9,225 nt of DNA from an uncultured Eubacteriales bacterium (GCA_900313545.1 OMRS01000339.1:1-9225); one strand, 5' to 3'; counted from the stretch's first letter, positions 1-6,363 are shown. Notes: a model not told the origin generated them from the letters alone. Program-made: numbers and translations.

Positions 1-300
1 AGTCCAGATGAAGAAGGATAAGGGACTTCCCATGCGGGGCGGACGGGAGTGAGTATTCCGGGATTCCCCCTCCTCTGGCACCCGTGTCGCTCTGAGGCAG
101 CGCCTGCGCACATGCCAAATGGCGATATGACATTCTCCTGCGAGGTTTCCGTACGAAGAAGCCTCTCATTTTCAAAACTGTCACCGGTCCGCACGGCCCT
201 CGTTTTCCGTTATCCGTTCCGTGCTGATTTCTTTTCCCGATGCATGCTGTTCTGCAATGATAAGGCCCTGTGGAAAAGACACGGACTTTACAAACAGCTG
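1..300. other. Non-coding or unassigned left edge
   Basis: No convincing gene is visible in this stretch. Two reading frames that enter from the left edge close with stops at 19-21 and 50-52, so the tail of an upstream plus-strand gene may be present, but 6 to 16 residues are too few to recognise. The longer open frames here have no ribosome binding site and an unprotein-like composition. No tRNA-like or rRNA-like signature was seen. The terminator at 301-350 suggests that transcription arrives from the left. Confidence 0.4.
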
Positions 301-350
301 AAAAGGACATCAAAGGAGCAGCAACTGACCAGCCCCTTGATGTCCTTTTT
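301..350 (+). terminator. Rho-independent terminator
   Basis: Bases 301-313 (AAAAGGACATCAA) pair perfectly with 337-349 (TTGATGTCCTTTT), a 13-bp stem around a 23-nt loop. A further GG/CC pairing is possible inside the loop (315-316 with 334-335), and the 3' arm ends in a run of five T. The A-run at the 5' foot means it could also work in the opposite direction. It probably ends transcription from a gene left of the window and insulates the importer operon that starts further right. The large loop is somewhat unusual. Confidence 0.65.
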
Positions 351-364
351 CAATTCTCCCAGGG

Positions 365-379
365 CTCCCTGACAGGGTG
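365..379. repeat. Operator-like palindrome, copy 1
   Basis: CTCCCTGACAGGGTG has a perfect 11-bp core dyad (CCCTG-A-CAGGG). It matches 13 of 15 bases of the palindrome at 556-570, 191 bp downstream. Two similar dyads in one intergenic region in front of a transporter operon suggest binding sites for one regulator. The regulator is not in this window. Confidence 0.35.
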
Positions 380-511
380 CCCTATCCCGGTCCGATTCCC
401 TCTGTCCTCTCCGGCCAAGCATCATCTGCCAGGTGTCACGGGGGCAGCGTCATCACGATCACCGGTTCCTCCTGCACATGCCTTTTCTTTCCTGCAGAAG
501 GATCGGATGCG

Positions 512-542
512 GGAAGGGGCGGCTTATCTGCAGCCCCCTTCC
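512..542. repeat. Interrupted hairpin upstream of the importer promoter
   Basis: GGAAGGG (512-518) pairs with CCCTTCC (536-542). After a two-base bulge (519-520), GGCT (521-524) pairs with AGCC (532-535), leaving a 7-nt loop. That is 11 bp of mostly G-C pairing. No T-run follows, so it is not a typical terminator. It could be a residual attenuator, an RNA element or chance. Confidence 0.3.
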
Positions 543-555
543 TCCGTGAATCCTT

Positions 556-570
556 CTCCCTGTCAGGGAG
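556..570. promoter_or_regulatory. Candidate operator palindrome, copy 2
   Basis: CTCCCTG-T-CAGGGAG is a perfect 7+1+7 dyad ending 12 bp before the -35 hexamer of the candidate promoter at 583-611. The position fits an activator or a repressor that touches RNA polymerase. It resembles the copy at 365-379. The binding protein is unknown. Confidence 0.4.
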
Positions 571-582
571 GACAAAACCCGC

Positions 583-611
583 TTGCAAACCGTCCCCGGT
601 TCTGTTATAAC
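583..611 (+). promoter_or_regulatory. Candidate promoter of the importer operon
   Basis: A -35-like TTGCAA (583-588) and a -10-like TATAAC (606-611) are separated by exactly 17 bp. The -10 is preceded by TG one base upstream (603-604), an extended -10 element. This would start transcription near base 618 and give a leader of about 160 nt before the binding-protein gene. No comparable candidate was seen closer to the start codon. The sigma-70 type is inferred from the hexamers only. Confidence 0.5.
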
Positions 612-627
612 TATTCCCATATTCAGA

Positions 628-657
628 GTTTTCCGCCTTCACAAACGGCCGGAAAAC
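628..657 (+). repeat. Leader hairpin 1
   Basis: GTTTTCCGCC (628-637) pairs with 647-657, apart from one bulged base at 649, around a 9-nt loop. If transcription starts near 618, this hairpin forms within the first 40 nt of the mRNA. It could stabilise the 5' end or be part of a regulatory leader. It is not followed by a T-run. Confidence 0.35.
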
Positions 658-668
658 GGGAAGAACGC

Positions 669-688
669 TCCTGTGATGCATTACAGGA
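669..688. promoter_or_regulatory. 20-bp dyad in the leader, possible operator
   Basis: TCCTGTGATGCATTACAGGA reads the same on both strands except for one symmetric pair (the G at 675 against the T at 682). In RNA that pair would be a G-U wobble, so the same sequence is also a hairpin (TCCTGT/ACAGGA). It lies about 50-70 bp downstream of the inferred transcription start, where a dimeric repressor could block elongation. A roadblock operator and an RNA hairpin cannot be told apart from the sequence. Confidence 0.4.
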
Positions 689-702
689 ACCCCAAAGGCG
701 AT

Positions 703-722
703 AACCCGGAACCGCTCCGGTT
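703..722 (+). repeat. Leader hairpin 3
   Basis: CCGGA (706-710) pairs with TCCGG (716-720) around the 5-nt loop ACCGC. AA/TT extends the stem past a bulged C at 705. It ends about 57 bases before the start codon, so it does not directly cover the ribosome binding site. Confidence 0.3.
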
Positions 723-778
723 TATCATGTCGGCTCACCCTTTCCCCACAACATATCAAGAATGGAGATGACTCATCA

Positions 779-1813
779 ATGAAGAAAACCCTCGCTTTCG
801 TACTCTCCCTGCTGCTTGCAGTCAGCTTCGGTTTTTCCGCTCTGGCTGTCAATGAAGACATTGAAGGAAAAGTTGTCATCTACACGTCCATGTACCAGTT
901 TGTCATCGACCAGATGAAGGAGGACCTCAAAAAGGAGTTCCCGAATCTGGAGGTCGAGTTCTTCTATGCCGGAACCGGCAGCCTGCAGACCAAGCTGGCC
1001 GGCGAAATGGGTGAGGATCACAAAGGGATCCTCAACTGCGACATGATGCTGGTCGCGGAGCCCGCCTATTCCCTTGAGCTGAAGGAGTACGGCTATCTGG
1101 AGCAGATGGAGGTCGAAGACCCTGACAAGCTCCTGCGCTTTGAGTATGACCCTGAAGGATACTGGTATCCGGTGAGGGTGTGCAACATGGTCCTGGCCTA
1201 CAATCCCGACATGGTCAAGGAAGACGAGCTGCCCAAGACCTTCAAGGAGTTTGCGGAAGATCCGTCCCTGAAGGGCAAGATTTCCATGAGCAACCCCCTG
1301 ACCTCGGGCACTGCCATGGCTGCCATCGCGGCCCTGTCCGACAAGTATGGCTATGACTACTTTACCGCCCTTGGCAAAAACGAGGTCATGATCGAATCCG
1401 GTTCCTCCGCCCTGGCCAAGCTCCAGACCGGCGAGTGCAAGGTCATCATGATTCTGGAGGAATCCGTCCTCAAGATCCGCAACGAGGAAAATTCCAGCCT
1501 GACCTGCCTCTATCCCGAAGACGGCGTTGTTCTCATTCCCAGCACGGTCATGACCGTCAAGGAAAACAAGAGCGCCAACGCCAACATCGAGGCCTGCCAG
1601 GCCCTCACCGACTGGCTGCTGAGCGAGCCCGGACAGAAGGCCATTATCGCGGGCTATATGCATGGCGTCCTCACAAGCATCGATGATACGCCGGTGGGCT
1701 CCATTGCCCTAGACAAGCTGATCTCCAACAACATCCCCGTCGACTGGGAGCGCTGCTACAAGGAGCGCGACGAAATCCGCGCCAGGTTCCAGGAAGCCGT
1801 TACCCTTCCATGA
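779..1813 (+). CDS. ABC transporter substrate-binding protein (ferric iron / 2-aminoethylphosphonate class)
   Basis: This is the extracytoplasmic ligand-capture subunit of the importer formed with the next two genes. Residues 1-23 are a Sec signal peptide (MKK, a hydrophobic core, then ALA before V24). There is no lipobox cysteine, which is unusual for a Gram-positive binding protein. The mature protein opens with KVVIYTS and carries AGTGSLQTKL at 64-73, EGYWYPVR at 126-133 and the C-terminal YPEDGV/DWLLSEPGQ pattern (245-286), all typical of the SBP_bac_6/AfuA-FbpA-like class. Its 344 residues are the usual length. The adjacent tyrosines that bind iron in FbpA-type proteins are not apparent: the matching segment (about 221-231) reads KVIMILEESVL. 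Ferric iron is therefore uncertain, and phosphonates, polyamines or other small ligands remain possible. GGAG at 764-767 lies 11 nt before the ATG, slightly far, but the signal peptide fixes this start. It is first in the operon, 17 nt before the permease. Confidence 0.9.
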   Translation: MKKTLAFVLSLLLAVSFGFSALAVNEDIEGKVVIYTSMYQFVIDQMKEDLKKEFPNLEVEFFYAGTGSLQTKLAGEMGEDHKGILNCDMMLVAEPAYSLELKEYGYLEQMEVEDPDKLLRFEYDPEGYWYPVRVCNMVLAYNPDMVKEDELPKTFKEFAEDPSLKGKISMSNPLTSGTAMAAIAALSDKYGYDYFTALGKNEVMIESGSSALAKLQTGECKVIMILEESVLKIRNEENSSLTCLYPEDGVVLIPSTVMTVKENKSANANIEACQALTDWLLSEPGQKAIIAGYMHGVLTSIDDTPVGSIALDKLISNNIPVDWERCYKERDEIRARFQEAVTLP

Positions 1814-1830
1814 TCCGCTGAGGTGATTTC

Positions 1831-4272
1831 ATGACCCGATCCGTTTCCTCCCAGAACCGCCGGAAGATCCTTGTGGTGTCGGTTCTGGGTGTCCTGCTCA
1901 CCGCTTCAGTCCTGCTGATTGTAGCCGGAGTCAACGGCGTCCGGACCTTCAATGCCAACGGTTTCTCGCGCAGTGACACCTGGTCTGTGGCGCTGCGCCT
2001 TGAGGAAGAGGCTTCCACGCTCTACCGCGACACCATCGTCCCCGCCCTTGCGCGCAGTCCTCAGGACACTTCCTCACAGATGGGCCGCATCGCCAGGGAC
2101 CTTCTGGCAAAGGAATGGAAGCAGGAGGCATCCGGACTGGATGCGATTTCGGATGAACAGGCCTGGAAGCTGCTGTCCATGACCTACTCCTATTCCAGGA
2201 AAAAGCTGACCTCCGCGCAGGGCAAGGCCATCCGTGCGATGGACGCCTCCGCCCTTCAGGATCATCTGCTCAAAGCCCTGTGCAGTGACGCCGAAATCGG
2301 CGATGACGAGATGCTCTCCGGCATTCCCTCGATCAAAAACCGGAAGCCCGAGCTCCTCATGCAGATCTTCCTGGCCTCTTCCAGCCGGGAATCCACGGTC
2401 CTGAACAAAAACACTTCCCTGGATTTCACCCGGGCCGTGGAGGATGAAAGCCGTTACCCGGAGATCCTTCTTCACACCGTGGACGGGACCATATCCCCTG
2501 TCAGTGCCTGGATCATGGAGCACGCCAGGAGCGTCATTCTGACAGGCGTGCTCCTGACCCTGGATTTCATTCTCCTCTTTTTCCTGCTGCGCCACAGGCA
2601 AAGCTGGAAGATGGACTCCTGGTACCTTCTCATCCTGCTGATCGTGGACTTCCTGCTGGTCTTCCAGCTGCTTCCGCTGATCTATCTTGTCATCAAGTCC
2701 TTCTTCCCCAGCGGTTCCTTCTCCCTTGACACCTTTGTCCGGCTCTACACCTATCCCATGAACCGCCGCGCACTGGCCAACACCCTGATCGCCTCCACCT
2801 GCACCATGGTTCTGGGCACCCTCATCGCCTTTCCCCTGGCCTGGCTGGTGGGCCGCTCCAACCTGTACGGGCGCAGGTTCTTCCGCTCGCTGTTCGTGCT
2901 GCCCTACACGGTCCCCCCTTATGTGGGCGCCATGGCCTGGCTGCGGCTGCTCAACAAGAATGTCGGCACCCTCAACCTGGTCATCCGCTCCCTCTTTCAT
3001 CTGAACCTAACAGAGGGCCCCCTGAACATCTATTCCCTGGCCGGCCTGACCTGGGTGCTGACCACCTTCTATTTCCCCTACGCCTTTATCACCATCTCCA
3101 GAGCCATGGAAAAAATGGATCCAACGCTGGAGGAGGCCTCCCGTATTTCCGGCGCCAGCCCCTTGACCACCGTGGTGCGCATCACCCTTCCCATCATGAC
3201 CCCTTCCCTGATTGCCGGCGCGCTGCTGGTCTTCGTCTGCGCGGCCAGCTGCTACGGCATTCCTTCCATCATCGGTGAACCGGGCAGAATCTACACCGTA
3301 TCCACCCGGATTATCGAGTATTACGGGCTCGGGGTCCGGGGCATCAATGACGCGACGGGCATGGCCGTCTTCCTGATCTGTCTGGCGCTGGCCGTGCTGT
3401 ACATTTCTGACTTTGTGGTGGCCAAGCGGCAGTACATCACGGTTTCCGGAAAGTCCACAAACCCGGCCATCGTTGACCTGCGGAAGGCTCGGCTTCCCCT
3501 GACCCTCCTGGTCTCGCTGTTTGCCGTCATCACCATCGGACTTCCCTTTCTGACCATTCTGGCCACCTCCTTCAAGATGGATGTCGGGAAATCCCTGCTG
3601 GCCCCCGGCAACTTCACCCTGAACCAGTGGAACGCCCTGGCGCGGGAGGAAACCCTCGGATGCCTTCGCAATTCCCTGATCTTCGGGACCCTCTCCGCCT
3701 CCATCGGAATTGTCATTGCCTGCACCATGAGCTATCTGCTGCACCGGACCACCCTGTTCGGGCGGGGGCTGCCGAATTTCCTGATCACACTGGGATCCGG
3801 CACGCCTTCCGTCGTCATCGCGCTGGGCCTGATCATGACCATGCGCGGAAAGTTCGGCGTGGACATTTACAACACGGCCTCCATCCTGATCATCGCCTAT
3901 CTGATCAAATACCTCATGATGGGGATGCAGACGGTGTCCTCGGCCATGTCCCAGATCCATGTCTCTCTGGAGGAATGCTCACAGATCTCCGGCGCCGGAT
4001 GGCTCAAAACCATGCTTCGCATCACCGTTCCCCTGATTCTCCCCTCCATCGCCGCCGGATGGTTCCTGATCTTCATCCCCTGCTTCTACGAGCTGTCCAT
4101 GACCACGCTTCTGTATTCCACCAATACCAAGACCATCGGCTTCCAGCTCTACCAGTACTGGACCTTCACCAGCCAGCCCCAGGCCTGCGCCATGGCCTTT
4201 GGCATCCTCGCGTTTGTGATCGTGCTGAACTTTATCATGAACCGTCTGACCAAGGGTGAGTTTTCCATCTGA
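1831..4272 (+). CDS. ABC importer permease, two fused membrane domains with an N-terminal extracytoplasmic domain
   Basis: This is the membrane channel of the importer, of the FbpB-like class in which two permease lobes are fused in one chain. Each lobe has an EAA loop that contacts the ATPase: EEASRISGA...ITLP near 434-454 and EECSQISGA...ITVP near 714-734. Lobe 1 spans roughly residues 263-530 and lobe 2 roughly 553-805. Ahead of them is a membrane anchor (about 12-33), then a charged soluble stretch (about 34-231) and another membrane segment (about 232-253). By the positive-inside pattern (RRK before the first helix, RHR after the second) the soluble part should face outward. Fused permeases of this class usually run 500-700 residues, so 813 reflects this added domain, which I do not recognise. 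The start is supported by GAGGTG seven nt before the ATG. The ATPase gene follows after 21 nt. Confidence 0.92.
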   Translation: MTRSVSSQNRRKILVVSVLGVLLTASVLLIVAGVNGVRTFNANGFSRSDTWSVALRLEEEASTLYRDTIVPALARSPQDTSSQMGRIARDLLAKEWKQEASGLDAISDEQAWKLLSMTYSYSRKKLTSAQGKAIRAMDASALQDHLLKALCSDAEIGDDEMLSGIPSIKNRKPELLMQIFLASSSRESTVLNKNTSLDFTRAVEDESRYPEILLHTVDGTISPVSAWIMEHARSVILTGVLLTLDFILLFFLLRHRQSWKMDSWYLLILLIVDFLLVFQLLPLIYLVIKSFFPSGSFSLDTFVRLYTYPMNRRALANTLIASTCTMVLGTLIAFPLAWLVGRSNLYGRRFFRSLFVLPYTVPPYVGAMAWLRLLNKNVGTLNLVIRSLFHLNLTEGPLNIYSLAGLTWVLTTFYFPYAFITISRAMEKMDPTLEEASRISGASPLTTVVRITLPIMTPSLIAGALLVFVCAASCYGIPSIIGEPGRIYTVSTRIIEYYGLGVRGINDATGMAVFLICLALAVLYISDFVVAKRQYITVSGKSTNPAIVDLRKARLPLTLLVSLFAVITIGLPFLTILATSFKMDVGKSLLAPGNFTLNQWNALAREETLGCLRNSLIFGTLSASIGIVIACTMSYLLHRTTLFGRGLPNFLITLGSGTPSVVIALGLIMTMRGKFGVDIYNTASILIIAYLIKYLMMGMQTVSSAMSQIHVSLEECSQISGAGWLKTMLRITVPLILPSIAAGWFLIFIPCFYELSMTTLLYSTNTKTIGFQLYQYWTFTSQPQACAMAFGILAFVIVLNFIMNRLTKGEFSI

Positions 4273-4293
4273 GCATCCGGAAAGGAAGTACAC

Positions 4294-5367
4294 ATGTCCA
4301 CAGTGACCTTTAAAAACGTGTCCAAAAGCTTCGGCAAGGACGAGATCATCAAACCCTTCAGCGATGTTTTTGAAGATGGAGAATTCATCACCCTTCTCGG
4401 TCCGTCCGGCTGCGGAAAGACCACGCTGCTGCGCATGATCGCCGGATTTGAGCATCCCACCACCGGAGAAATCTGGATCGATGACCAGAAGGTCTCCGGC
4501 GGGGACTGCTTCGTCCCCCCTGAAAAGCGCAACATCGGGATGGTTTTCCAGTCCTATGCGGTCTGGCCCCACATGACGGTCTTTGAGAATGTCGCCTATC
4601 CCCTGCAGATCAAGAAGGTTCCCCGCGAGGAGATCACCACCCGGGTCAACCGCATGCTGGAGGTGGTTCACCTTTCCCAGTATGCAAAGCGTCTGCCCAA
4701 TCAGCTCTCCGGCGGCCAGCAGCAGCGCGTCGCCCTTGCCCGCGCACTGCTCATTGAGCCCCGGCTTCTGCTGCTTGACGAGCCCCTGTCCAATCTGGAC
4801 TACAAGCTCCGGGAATCCATGCGTTTTGAGATCAAGGAGATTACCCGTTCCCTGGGGATTTCCGTGGTGTATGTGACCCATGACCAGACCGAGGCCATGG
4901 TGCTCAGCGACCGCATCCTGATGTTCAACAGCGGCATCGTCCAGCAAAGAGGGACCCCCACCGAAATCTACGATCATCCGGCCAGTCCCTTCGTGGCGGA
5001 TTTCCTCGGCAACGTGGATTTCTTTGCGGGAGAAATCAGGGCAGGCCGTCTGCTTGTCACCGACTGGCAGGCGGAGCTCCCTGCCCCGCCGGACGCTCCG
5101 GAGGGCCCCGTTCAGGTGGCCATCCGTCCGGAAAACATCCGTCTGACCCCGGGGCAGGGTCCCCTGTGCGGCACCATCAGCCAGATTTACTATTTGGGCA
5201 GTTCTACGGAATTCCGGGTCCGCATCCGCGATTCCTCACTGCGCATCATCCACGAGGGAAATGCCCTCGGGCGCTTCCACATCGGGGACACGGTCAGCGC
5301 TGACATCCTCACCTTCCTCGTTTTCCCCGGTGAGGATGTTCGGGACCAGCTGCTCATCCGCACATAA
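4294..5367 (+). CDS. ABC importer ATP-binding protein with TOBE domain
   Basis: This is the cytoplasmic ATPase that powers the importer encoded just upstream. All motifs are intact: Walker A GPSGCGKTT (36-44), Q-loop Q86, signature LSGGQ (138-142), Walker B LLLLDEP (158-164, with D162 and E163), D-loop SNLD (166-169) and switch histidine H196. Residues from about 240 form a C-terminal regulatory region, with the PVQVAIRPENIRL stretch (272-284) characteristic of the TOBE_2 domain of the iron, phosphonate, polyamine and sugar importer ATPases. The 357 residues match that class. The family cannot name the substrate. AAGGA seven nt before the ATG supports the start. It is the last gene of the operon, and its stop is 10 bp before a strong terminator hairpin. 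Confidence 0.95.
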   Translation: MSTVTFKNVSKSFGKDEIIKPFSDVFEDGEFITLLGPSGCGKTTLLRMIAGFEHPTTGEIWIDDQKVSGGDCFVPPEKRNIGMVFQSYAVWPHMTVFENVAYPLQIKKVPREEITTRVNRMLEVVHLSQYAKRLPNQLSGGQQQRVALARALLIEPRLLLLDEPLSNLDYKLRESMRFEIKEITRSLGISVVYVTHDQTEAMVLSDRILMFNSGIVQQRGTPTEIYDHPASPFVADFLGNVDFFAGEIRAGRLLVTDWQAELPAPPDAPEGPVQVAIRPENIRLTPGQGPLCGTISQIYYLGSSTEFRVRIRDSSLRIIHEGNALGRFHIGDTVSADILTFLVFPGEDVRDQLLIRT

Positions 5368-5375
5368 ACAAAGGC

Positions 5376-5417
5376 AACGGGCCACAAAATCCAAATGGAT
5401 TTTGTGGCCCGTTTTCT
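5376..5417 (+). terminator. Strong terminator of the importer operon
   Basis: CGGGCCACAAAATCC (5378-5392) and its exact complement at 5397-5411 form a 15-bp stem with the 4-nt loop AAAT. A-T pairs at the foot extend it to 17 bp, and TTTTCT follows. It begins nine bases after the ATPase stop codon, confirming the operon end. On the minus strand the same hairpin is followed by TTGCCTTTGTTT, so it may also stop transcription from the convergent small gene at 5585-5953. Confidence 0.9.
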
Positions 5418-5584
5418 GGCAGAATCAAAGCAGGAAAAGCTGCCACCTTTTCCTCCGGACGCACCTATACCCCACCCAACATGTGAGGAACAGGAGATGC
5501 ACCTTATGATAACCCGGATCGCAGGAGCTGCAGCATATTCGTCCCAGTCCCATTCGTTTCTCTCCAGAGTAACCGTGGAACCGT

Positions 5585-5953
5585 TTATTCATCCAGCAGT
5601 CCATTTTCTCCAACTTCTTCCCATATTACGGCATAAGGAGCGCCGCCAGACGTGTAGCCCGCAATGAAGAAGAAGTCGTCATCTTGGTATGAATCAGGAA
5701 TGATCTGGTTTTTCTGCGCCCGTTTCCTGTCCTTCGCTGCCAGTTCCTGCTTATATGCTTTCTGTTTCTCTTTCGGCAACATTCCAAGCATAACCAATTC
5801 TCGCATGGCACAGGTCTTGTCCACATTGAAGTGCTTTCGGTACGCCTTTACGATGTGGGAATCGGAGGTAAAGTTTTGCGCCGGATACCAGATACGTGCT
5901 TCATTTATCCGTTGTTTTCTTCCTTTGGTCATCGTTGATCCAGAATCCCCCAT
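5585..5953 (-). CDS. Small conserved-looking protein of unknown function
   Basis: I cannot assign a function. The 122-residue product is charged and soluble, with no signal peptide or membrane segment. A basic, helix-prone middle (YRKHFNVDKTCAMREL, then KEKQKAYKQELAAKDRKRAQK) leads to an acidic stretch (SYQDDD) and an aromatic C-terminus with FFFIAGYTSGGAPY and IWEE. My unverified impression is that this C-terminal motif recurs in small hypothetical proteins of Clostridia. The basic segment could contact nucleic acid, but that is only a guess. The first ATG (5953) has GGTGGA seven nt upstream and lies about 40 nt from a near-consensus promoter. An internal ATG at 5932 (MTKGRKQ) is an alternative start giving 115 residues. 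It is monocistronic and convergent with the importer operon. The 167 bp between its stop and the shared terminator hold nothing I can assign. Confidence 0.7.
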   Translation of the reverse strand: MGDSGSTMTKGRKQRINEARIWYPAQNFTSDSHIVKAYRKHFNVDKTCAMRELVMLGMLPKEKQKAYKQELAAKDRKRAQKNQIIPDSYQDDDFFFIAGYTSGGAPYAVIWEEVGENGLLDE

Positions 5954-5999
5954 GAATCAGTCCACCCTGACACGTTAATGACTCATTCATTTTTATGGC

Positions 6000-6028
6000 A
6001 TTGTAGTGAATATTCTCCTGGAAGTCAA
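6000..6028 (-). promoter_or_regulatory. Promoter of the small gene
   Basis: On the minus strand, TTGACT (6028-6023) and TACAAT (6005-6000) are separated by exactly 17 bp, each hexamer one base from the sigma-70 consensus. Transcription would start near 5993, giving a leader of about 40 nt before the ATG at 5953. This is the best promoter match in the window and suggests constitutive, fairly strong expression. Confidence 0.75.
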
Positions 6029-6091
6029 GCAACATAAGCAAAGGCTGTCAGATGCGTCACGTTTTTGTCATATCCTTGAAATCATACCGGT

Positions 6092-6107
6092 TGACCAGTC
6101 TTGGTCA
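6092..6107. repeat. Short perfect inverted repeat
   Basis: TGACCA (6092-6097) and TGGTCA (6102-6107) form a 6-bp stem around a GTCT loop. It sits in the gene-poor stretch 5954-6363, 64 bp upstream of the -35 of the small-gene promoter, so it could be an operator or part of a structured repeat. Confidence 0.3.
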
Positions 6108-6175
6108 TGACGCCCAGCATGAAAAAGCCGTCATTTCGCCACGCTACCGTGCGATAGTATGCAAACCAAAGAATA

Positions 6176-6199
6176 CCCCAGGGCAGGGATACCCTGGGG
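6176..6199 (-). terminator. Hairpin, possible terminator of the exporter operon
   Basis: CCCCAGGG (6176-6183) and CCCTGGGG (6192-6199) form a perfect 8-bp, G-C-rich stem with an 8-nt loop. On the minus strand it is followed by TATTCTTTGGTTT, which is moderately T-rich. It lies about 165 bp after the exporter stop codon and is the only candidate terminator seen before the small-gene promoter. The weak T-tract lowers confidence, and it could instead be part of the repeat-like element here. Confidence 0.4.
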
Positions 6200-6363
6200 C
6201 CTGGAAAGCTATAGATATGGATGCCCTGGCAAGAACGGACAGAAGCGTATCGGCTCTCTCAGCCTGTCAATCCAGGCAGCCATAATTTGGCGGTGATATT
6301 GTGTGATTTTCGAGCTGCGCAAAAGAGAGACTGAATGCGTGACAGCGTCCCTGCGGGCCCTGC

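Larger units (their letters stand above)
351..555. other. Gene-free stretch between terminator and promoter
   Basis: No gene is supported here. Besides the palindrome at 365-379 and the hairpin at 512-542, only open frames without ribosome binding sites and with low-complexity, Pro/Ser/Arg-rich translations are seen. It is read here as upstream regulatory or spacer DNA of the importer operon. Confidence 0.35.
6025..6258 (-). pseudogene. Possible decayed small ORF or ORF-bearing repeat
   Basis: A minus-strand frame reads continuously from about 6258 to a stop at 6025-6027, with one internal TGA at 6082-6084. Its translation looks protein-like, including WGILWFAYY, RTVAWRNDGFFMLGV and, after the TGA, FQGYDKNVTHLTAFAYVA. 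The TGA replaces what could have been a tryptophan codon (TGG). No start codon with a ribosome binding site is evident; a nearby ATG at 6283 opens a different frame that stops after 24 residues. The plus strand also has an open frame here (6052-6285), so coding on either strand is unproven. The stretch is dense in inverted repeats, so a non-coding repeat family is an equally good reading. Family unknown. Confidence 0.25.

Noticed and set aside
1..52. Possible C-terminal tails of an upstream plus-strand gene (stops at 19-21 or 50-52)
   Set aside because: Only 6 or 16 residues are visible, neither is recognisable, and the two frames cannot be ranked.
436..879. 147-codon open frame on the minus strand covering the importer promoter region
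   Set aside because: It overlaps the start of the well-supported binding-protein gene, has no ribosome binding site that I can see and has a low-information Arg/Pro/Ser-rich translation.
776..1663. 295-codon minus-strand open frame opposite the binding-protein gene (and similar long frames opposite the permease, ATPase and exporter)
   Set aside because: Gly/His/Asp/Gln-rich translation is the typical antisense shadow of GC-rich coding DNA; the plus-strand gene has complete family motifs.
5418..5590. Open minus-strand frame after the small gene with protein-like text such as TLERNEWDWDEYAAAP
   Set aside because: It has no start codon, its only link to the small gene would need a frameshift, and it runs on into the terminator and antisense of the ATPase gene; probably chance.
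5954..6363. Insertion sequence or CRISPR remnant in the gene-poor stretch
   Set aside because: No regularly spaced direct repeats, matching terminal inverted repeats, target-site duplication or transposase motif was found.
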